The translations under genes and the position numbers were made by a program. Positions 24,242-28,566 of a stretch of 28,566 nt of DNA are shown piece by piece. The notes beneath the pieces are model-generated. The model was not told the DNA's origin and did not search any database. It worked only from the letters and a program-made list of their open reading frames with translations. Source of the DNA: Putridiphycobacter sp965367695 (GTDB lineage: Bacteria > Bacteroidota > Bacteroidia > Flavobacteriales_D > Crocinitomicaceae); NCBI GenBank assembly GCA_965367695.1, contig CBDUKB010000010.1:1-28566 (forward strand). Reading direction: 5' to 3'. The first letter of the stretch is position 1; every line of letters begins with the position of its first letter.

Positions 24242-24514
24242 TTAGTGTCCACCGTCACATTTACCTTCTTCACATTTTCCTTCTTCACATTTGTGCTCAT
24301 CCATTGCTTCTTCTGCAGCATTTTCAACAGCCTCAACTGCGTTATCTCCAGCTTCTTCAACAGCTTCAACAGCTTCTTCTACGTGCTCAGTTGCAGCATC
24401 TGTTGCTTCACTTGCAGCATCTGATGCAGCTTCACAGCTATAAAACGCCATTGTTCCAGCTGCTAATAATACTAATCCTAATTGTCTTAAATTTAAAAGA
24501 TTCTTTTTCATCAT
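24242..24514 (-). CDS. Small Glu/Ala-rich lipoprotein with EGKC repeats
   Basis: 90 residues (or 89 from the second ATG). The N-terminus is a lipoprotein signal, with lipidation at Cys27 in AFYSC; the next residue is Glu. Residues 28-74 are built almost only of Ala, Glu, Asp and Val with small hydrophobics every three or four positions, giving a highly acidic amphipathic helix. The tail HKCEEGKCEEGKCDGGH (74-90) has three Cys five residues apart between two His, a likely metal-binding motif. Known: EGKC-type repeats occur in bufferin/HvfA-like peptides that MNIO (DUF692) enzymes modify and that bind copper, but no such enzyme is nearby. It is monocistronic, with its own promoter and strong terminator, so it is a real gene despite low complexity. 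Confidence 0.85.
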   Translation of the reverse strand: MMKKNLLNLRQLGLVLLAAGTMAFYSCEAASDAASEATDAATEHVEEAVEAVEEAGDNAVEAVENAAEEAMDEHKCEEGKCEEGKCDGGH

Positions 24515-24554
24515 TTTGGTTTTAATAAGTTAAATAAAAAGCTTGCGCTCATAA

Positions 24555-24588
24555 CAAACATACGTAATAAATTTTAAAATGGTTTCAA
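24555..24588 (-). promoter_or_regulatory. Promoter of the small Cys-rich lipoprotein
   Basis: Minus-strand TATGTTTG (24555-24562), an exact TAnnTTTG, with a TTG about 23 bases upstream. The leader to the ATG is about 40 bases. No known metal-sensor operator is recognisable. Confidence 0.6.
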
Positions 24589-24641
24589 TGTATTTAAAAA
24601 AAATATTGACTATTGTTCCTTCATAACTTATTTCTAATAGT

Positions 24642-24649
24642 TAAGTTTG
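24642..24649 (+). promoter_or_regulatory. -7 element TAAGTTTG four bases before the flavoprotein start
   Basis: TAAGTTTG is an exact TAnnTTTG and ends four bases before the ATG at 24654. The nearest upstream TTG (24613-24615) is 26 bases away, slightly beyond the normal spacing. Confidence 0.5.
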
Positions 24650-24653
24650 AATA

Positions 24654-25862
24654 ATGAAACCTAAAATTGCTATTATTGGTGGGGGTGCATCAGCTTTATT
24701 TTTCGCCAGTCAAATCAATACACAGCTATATGATATTCAATTATTTGAACAAAAAAAAACTTTAGGTAGAAAATTATTAGTAGCGGGAAATGGAGGCTTT
24801 AATCTTACCCACTCAGCACCTGTAAATCAACTCGTAAAAAAGTATTATCCCACTTCCTTTCTATCAAAAAAAATGAAAGCATTTGACAATACTTTTTTTA
24901 GAAATTATTTGAACCAAATGCATATTCCAACTTTTATTGGTAGTAGCAAGCGTGTTTTTCCAGAACCCCCAATCAAACCAATTGAAGTTTTAAATGAACT
25001 TATAAAGGTGATTCAAGATAAAAAAATTCAAGTAAACACCCAACATAAATGGATAGGTTGGAATAATGACCTATCCAAATTACAATTGATGAATGAAAAA
25101 GGATTATTGGAAGTGGAATTTGATAAGGTTGTTTTTTGTTTGGGAGGTAAAAGTTGGAAAAAAACAGGTTCTGATGGTAAATGGTGGGACCTCATTAGTC
25201 AAAAAAATGTGCTTTGCAAGCCATTTCAATCCTCCAATTGTGAAATGTTGATAGCTTGGTCTGATGCATCCATTCAATCGCTTGCAGGTACACCATTAAA
25301 GAATATTCAAGTAACATCAAAATTTCAAGCAATAAAGGGAGAATTGATGATCACTAAAAATGGCATAGAAGGCAATGCAATTTATGCCTTAAGTCACGAT
25401 ATTAGGTCAGCCCTTAAAAAAGAAAAGACGACAACAGTACTTCTAGACCTTAAACCTAATTTATCTACTGATAAAATTATTGAAAAACTAGCAGCCTATA
25501 AAAAGGGTAATTGGACGACATTTATCAAGCGAACACTTAAATTAACTCAAGTTGGACTTGTATTGATTCAATTAAACTCCGACAAAATCACCTATACCAA
25601 TCCAGAAAAATTGGCTGTTTTAATAAAAAATATTCCACTTCAAATCCATGGTTTAGGACCAATAGATGCAGCAATATCAACAGTAGGTGGTGTTGATTTA
25701 AGTGAAATAGACGAAAATTTTGAACTGCTTAAACTTCCAGATCATTATGTAATTGGCGAAATGCTTGATTGGGATGCACCAACTGGGGGGTACTTATTGC
25801 AGGGATGTTTTACAATGGGTGCTTATTTGGCTAATTATTTTAACAACAATACTGTACCATAA
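24654..25862 (+). CDS. HI0933/YhiN-type flavoprotein (TIGR03862-like)
   Basis: 402 residues. The FAD-binding Rossmann motif starts at once: IAIIGGGASALFFA (5-18), then LFEQKKTLGRKLLVAGNGGFNLTH (29-52), a characteristic HI0933-family stretch, VVFCLGGKSW with the second dinucleotide-contact region, and the C-terminal GGVDLSEID and GEMLDWDAPTGGYLLQGCFTMG motifs. The order and the length near 400 point to the TIGR03862 branch of uncharacterised flavoproteins. The reaction is unknown. The Rossmann strand begins at residue 4, so the ATG at 24654 must be the start even though the -7 box is four bases away. The last 28 bases overlap the 3' end of the convergent T9SS cargo gene. Confidence 0.9.
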   Translation: MKPKIAIIGGGASALFFASQINTQLYDIQLFEQKKTLGRKLLVAGNGGFNLTHSAPVNQLVKKYYPTSFLSKKMKAFDNTFFRNYLNQMHIPTFIGSSKRVFPEPPIKPIEVLNELIKVIQDKKIQVNTQHKWIGWNNDLSKLQLMNEKGLLEVEFDKVVFCLGGKSWKKTGSDGKWWDLISQKNVLCKPFQSSNCEMLIAWSDASIQSLAGTPLKNIQVTSKFQAIKGELMITKNGIEGNAIYALSHDIRSALKKEKTTTVLLDLKPNLSTDKIIEKLAAYKKGNWTTFIKRTLKLTQVGLVLIQLNSDKITYTNPEKLAVLIKNIPLQIHGLGPIDAAISTVGGVDLSEIDENFELLKLPDHYVIGEMLDWDAPTGGYLLQGCFTMGAYLANYFNNNTVP

Positions 25863-28297
25863 ATTTCCTTTTTTTGTGCATTGTTCTTTAAATGATAAAA
25901 TATTTTCCAAGTATAAATACCAAAAGGAATTTCACAATTGTTCCCATAACAACCATTCCAACCATAATTAGGATCAAATGACTGAAATACAATTTCTCCC
26001 CACTGATTAAAAACACTGAATTCATAATCATAAACATCAATACCACTTGCTAAAATTGGTTTGAAGGAAGTATTGTTGTTTCCTAAATTAGGAGAAAAAG
26101 CATTTGGTACATACATCAATAATTCTTCATCAAAGAAAATATATTGACTCAATAATGCTTCACAGATACCATTAGATGCAGTTAATGTTACCTTATAAAA
26201 TTCATCATCAGAATAAGCATAAAGGTATTGAGGGTTTTCAATGATACTCGCGCCCATTCCATCACCAAAGTCCCATATGTAATTGCTCGCCTCATCTGTT
26301 AAATTTTTAAAATTGACAATTGGTGAATTCCGGTCTATTTTATCAGGTGAAAAAACAAAGTTTACTTTTGGAGATTTGTTGACTTTTATATAATTATGTT
26401 TCTTTAGCGTAGTCCCACAATATTCGGAAGTAACAGTTAAACTGACGTTAAAAGTCCCATGATTAAATGTTTGTATCCCCCCATTCGCACTATTAGAAAT
26501 TTGTCCATTTCCAAAGTTCCAGAAATAGTTATTATTTGTTTGATAATTAAGTAAATTAAAACTTGCATCATGTGGTTCACACCCCATGGTATCTGCACTA
26601 GCAAATTCAGCAATTGGCAAAGGATGAATATTTAGTTTAAAAGTATCTGAAATTCCGGGGCAAACACCATTACCAACAGGTGTAACTTTAATATTTACAG
26701 TGATTATACTGTTGGTTGCTAATGATACAAAAGTAGGGATATTGCCTGAACCAGTAATTCCAAATCCTACATCAAAACCTTCTAACACTTCCCAAGTCAC
26801 ACCTGAACTGCTCGCATTATAATTAAAAGCTGGAATAAATGTCTGTGTTAATTGACAAGAGTTTTGATCAGCTGTTTCTACAATTGCTGGACTGAGGCCT
26901 GCATTTACAATTGCAGCATTGGGAATGTTTTCAACACAACCATTGGTATCGGTAATCGATAAATTATAAGTACCAGGGCAAACATTTTGAATACTACTTC
27001 CTTGTAAGTTTTGTGGTTGCCAAAGCACTTGATAAGGCGCAACCCCACCATTAATGTTTGCATTAATTGAACCATCACAAATACCAGTACATGAAGAATT
27101 TATACTATTTATTACTGCTGATATTTGTGATGGTTCAATAATATTAAAAGCGATATTGGCCACACAACTTGGGTGATTCAAATCGGTTCCCACAACCGAA
27201 TAATTGTTAGGTGTTAATCCAGTTCCTACATTGCTATTTTGACCCGCTCCTGGTGCAGGCGTCCAAGAATAATCAAGTGCTGTATTAATTCCAGTGCTAC
27301 TCAAAACAGCTTGACCATCATTGGCTCCAAAACATGAAACATTAATAATTGTATCTACAGCGATATTAAACACGGACACATCAAATTGTAAAGTATCGAA
27401 AAATGGACCACCACAACCACTGGTTACTGCAGTTGAAGTTTGAACAATTAGTGTAACTGCATAAACACCCGCTTGAGTATAAGTATGAATTGGATTTTGA
27501 GCTGTTGAAGTTTGATTGTCACCAAAATCCCAAAACCAGTCGGTTGGACATTCATAAGACTCATCAATAAATTCTATTTCAAATGGTTGTGGGGTACATT
27601 GATAGGAAGCTGCTGCGGTGACTGTCGCATCACAAACTTTAAAATTATCGACTGTAGCCCCGTAATTTTGACAAGTTGAACCAGTTGATATTCTAAAACG
27701 AAAACGTACACTCCCTTCATTTGCCAATCCATTAATACATTTTCTTACCAATACCCAATCAGTTGGACCACCTAATCCAGAAAAGCAACCACCAACATTC
27801 CCTCCCCAATTGTCAGGATAATTATACCAATTTTGATCGTAACAAGACCCAGTTCCAATTGGTGTTGCTAAGTCAGTCCAAGTATTGCCATTGTTTAAAC
27901 TGTATTCCATCCAAATTTCGTCATAACTTGTACTGCCTTCGTTAGACCAGTAAAAATAAAAGCTCAAAAATGGATTATTAACGGCACTTAAGTCGTATTC
28001 TGGACTCATGGCCCAAGAGTTTTCGTTCGTATTGTAAGTTGATGTTGTGGTGTTTCCACCTAAAATTAATGCCTTCCCTCCTATTGAAATGTCATCAGTA
28101 ATTTGTAATTTATTTGGATTTGCCCAACTCCAAGAGGCATTCGTCCCACCAAAAGTCCATGGATTTGTATTGTCGAACAATTCAGTATTAGCACAAGTAT
28201 TGGCATTGACTACAATTTGTGAATGAGCTTGTAATTGACAAACAGTCAGGTAGAAAAAAAATACAATTTTAAAAAAACTAAAATAATAATGCTTCAC
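25835..28297 (-). CDS. T9SS type B cargo protein with PKD and SprB-like repeats
   Basis: 820 residues. A signal peptide ends near HSQ (25-27). Then come a MAM/jelly-roll-like region (about 35-220, with LSFYFYW and WMEYSLNNGNTW), a PKD module near 252 (WDFGDN), two SprB-type repeats near 319 (SCFGANDG) and 402 (SCTGICDG), a middle beta-rich domain, PKD modules near 591 (WNFGNG) and 672 (WDFGDG), and a gliding-motility-associated type B C-terminal domain from about 727 (MYVPNAFSPN, FNQWGE, GWNG, GIYTWKI, VLLLK). Known: such proteins leave by type IX secretion and act as surface adhesins or in gliding. The start is GTG, directly preceded by an in-frame TGA; the only nearby ATG is out of frame. 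Confidence 0.93.
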   Translation of the reverse strand: MKHYYFSFFKIVFFFYLTVCQLQAHSQIVVNANTCANTELFDNTNPWTFGGTNASWSWANPNKLQITDDISIGGKALILGGNTTTSTYNTNENSWAMSPEYDLSAVNNPFLSFYFYWSNEGSTSYDEIWMEYSLNNGNTWTDLATPIGTGSCYDQNWYNYPDNWGGNVGGCFSGLGGPTDWVLVRKCINGLANEGSVRFRFRISTGSTCQNYGATVDNFKVCDATVTAAASYQCTPQPFEIEFIDESYECPTDWFWDFGDNQTSTAQNPIHTYTQAGVYAVTLIVQTSTAVTSGCGGPFFDTLQFDVSVFNIAVDTIINVSCFGANDGQAVLSSTGINTALDYSWTPAPGAGQNSNVGTGLTPNNYSVVGTDLNHPSCVANIAFNIIEPSQISAVINSINSSCTGICDGSINANINGGVAPYQVLWQPQNLQGSSIQNVCPGTYNLSITDTNGCVENIPNAAIVNAGLSPAIVETADQNSCQLTQTFIPAFNYNASSSGVTWEVLEGFDVGFGITGSGNIPTFVSLATNSIITVNIKVTPVGNGVCPGISDTFKLNIHPLPIAEFASADTMGCEPHDASFNLLNYQTNNNYFWNFGNGQISNSANGGIQTFNHGTFNVSLTVTSEYCGTTLKKHNYIKVNKSPKVNFVFSPDKIDRNSPIVNFKNLTDEASNYIWDFGDGMGASIIENPQYLYAYSDDEFYKVTLTASNGICEALLSQYIFFDEELLMYVPNAFSPNLGNNNTSFKPILASGIDVYDYEFSVFNQWGEIVFQSFDPNYGWNGCYGNNCEIPFGIYTWKIFYHLKNNAQKKEIYGTVLLLK

Positions 28298-28382
28298 TCA
28301 TTTAATTTCACTCCGCTATTTTGTAATGGTTTTGGAAAATGGATTTAAGCCATTCCTATAGGATATCAAAACAAAATTTTTG

Positions 28383-28390
28383 CAAATATA
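28383..28390 (-). promoter_or_regulatory. Possible -7 element of the T9SS cargo gene
   Basis: Minus-strand TATATTTG, an exact TAnnTTTG, about 85 bases before the GTG start. No -33 TTTG at normal spacing. Confidence 0.4.
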
Positions 28391-28436
28391 AATATAAAAA
28401 AAGGGATGCACACATTAATAAAATGTTAAATTTTTA

Positions 28437-28466
28437 TTTGAATAAATGAATTTATGTGCATCTTTG
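28437..28466 (+). promoter_or_regulatory. Promoter of tRNA-Ser
   Basis: TTTG (28437-28440), an 18-base spacer, then CATCTTTG (28459-28466), one mismatch from TAnnTTTG. The tRNA begins 15 bases downstream, a usual distance for a short 5' extension. Confidence 0.5.
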
Positions 28467-28480
28467 TCCCCTTCAATTAA

Positions 28481-28566
28481 AGTGAGGTGGCCGAGTGGCT
28501 TAAGGCGCACGCTTGGAAAGCGTGTATACAGCAATGTATCGGGGGTTCGAATCCCTTCCTCACTGC
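28481..28566 (+). tRNA. tRNA-Ser, anticodon GGA, cut at the window end
   Basis: A type II tRNA. The acceptor arm AGTGAGG (28481-28487) pairs perfectly with CCTCACT (28558-28564), followed by discriminator G and one C of a probable encoded CCA, after which the window stops. The anticodon stem CACGC/GCGTG encloses the loop TTGGAAA, giving anticodon GGA, which reads UCC and UCU. A long variable arm with stem ATACA/TGTAT and the T-loop TTCGAAT are both present, as required for serine tRNA. The T-stem has two G-T wobbles. Confidence 0.96.

Noticed and set aside
24250..24295. Tandem DNA repeat (about 15-base units)
   Set aside because: It is explained by the repeated Glu-Glu-Gly-Lys-Cys codons of the lipoprotein tail; too short and too few copies for a CRISPR or satellite array.
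24142..24525. A 127-residue plus-strand frame rich in Leu, Gln and His opposite the small Cys-rich lipoprotein
   Set aside because: It is the low-complexity complement of the Ala/Glu codons of the real gene, which has its own promoter, signal peptide and terminator.

Overview
The window looks like ordinary chromosome from a low-GC member of the Bacteroidota, most likely the Flavobacteriales; I cannot place the family from sequence alone. The grounds are two secreted proteins with gliding-motility-associated (type B, T9SS) C-terminal domains, a GSCFA protein, a DUF3078 protein, a short-form AMP nucleosidase, the ftsK-lolA gene pair, and upstream regions carrying the Bacteroidota-type -7 promoter element TAnnTTTG instead of sigma70 boxes. 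I see no insertion sequence, prophage, CRISPR array, integrase or attachment site, and no obvious compositional break.

Layout. Positions 1-1100 hold the 3' end of a T9SS type B cargo gene, which shares a bidirectional terminator with a minus-strand operon read luxC-like acyl-CoA reductase, orphan ABC ATPase, GSCFA protein (3811-1142). Divergent from that operon is a dicluster ferredoxin followed by comB (3856-4972). Next, on the minus strand, come a zinc-ribbon protein and a membrane-anchored transglutaminase-like protein (4978-6393), then on the plus strand 3-hydroxybutyryl-CoA dehydrogenase and AMP nucleosidase (6504-8282). The minus-strand run 8283-13206 reads argS, small lipoprotein, phosphohexomutase, aroC, and 13338-15139 reads ilvE, aroE. 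Plus-strand recQ-like helicase, ftsK and lolA fill 15278-20546. After a 334-base spacer come a DUF3078 protein and a two-gene GMC oxidoreductase/Tat-subunit operon on the minus strand (20881-24117), then a tiny Glu/Ala/Cys-rich lipoprotein, a plus-strand HI0933-type flavoprotein, a large minus-strand T9SS type B cargo protein, and a tRNA-Ser(GGA) cut by the window end.

How the genes work together. Most are housekeeping: the shikimate pathway (aroE, aroC), branched-chain amino acid transamination (ilvE), tRNA charging (argS), hexose-phosphate metabolism, AMP turnover, acyl-CoA redox chemistry (hbd, the LuxC-like reductase), DNA repair and chromosome segregation (recQ, ftsK), and envelope biogenesis (lolA). 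Accessory colour comes from the two surface adhesin-like cargo proteins, the GMC dehydrogenase pair and the Cys-rich lipoprotein.

I did not find a convincing new multi-gene system. The points most worth a second look are the small lipoprotein whose C-terminus repeats a Glu-Gly-Lys-Cys motif like that of MNIO-modified copper-binding peptides; two genes whose -7 element ends exactly four bases before the start codon, suggesting leaderless mRNAs; an operon joining a LuxC-like reductase, a lone ABC ATPase and a GSCFA protein; and a RecQ-like helicase whose zinc motif lies about 200 residues later than usual.
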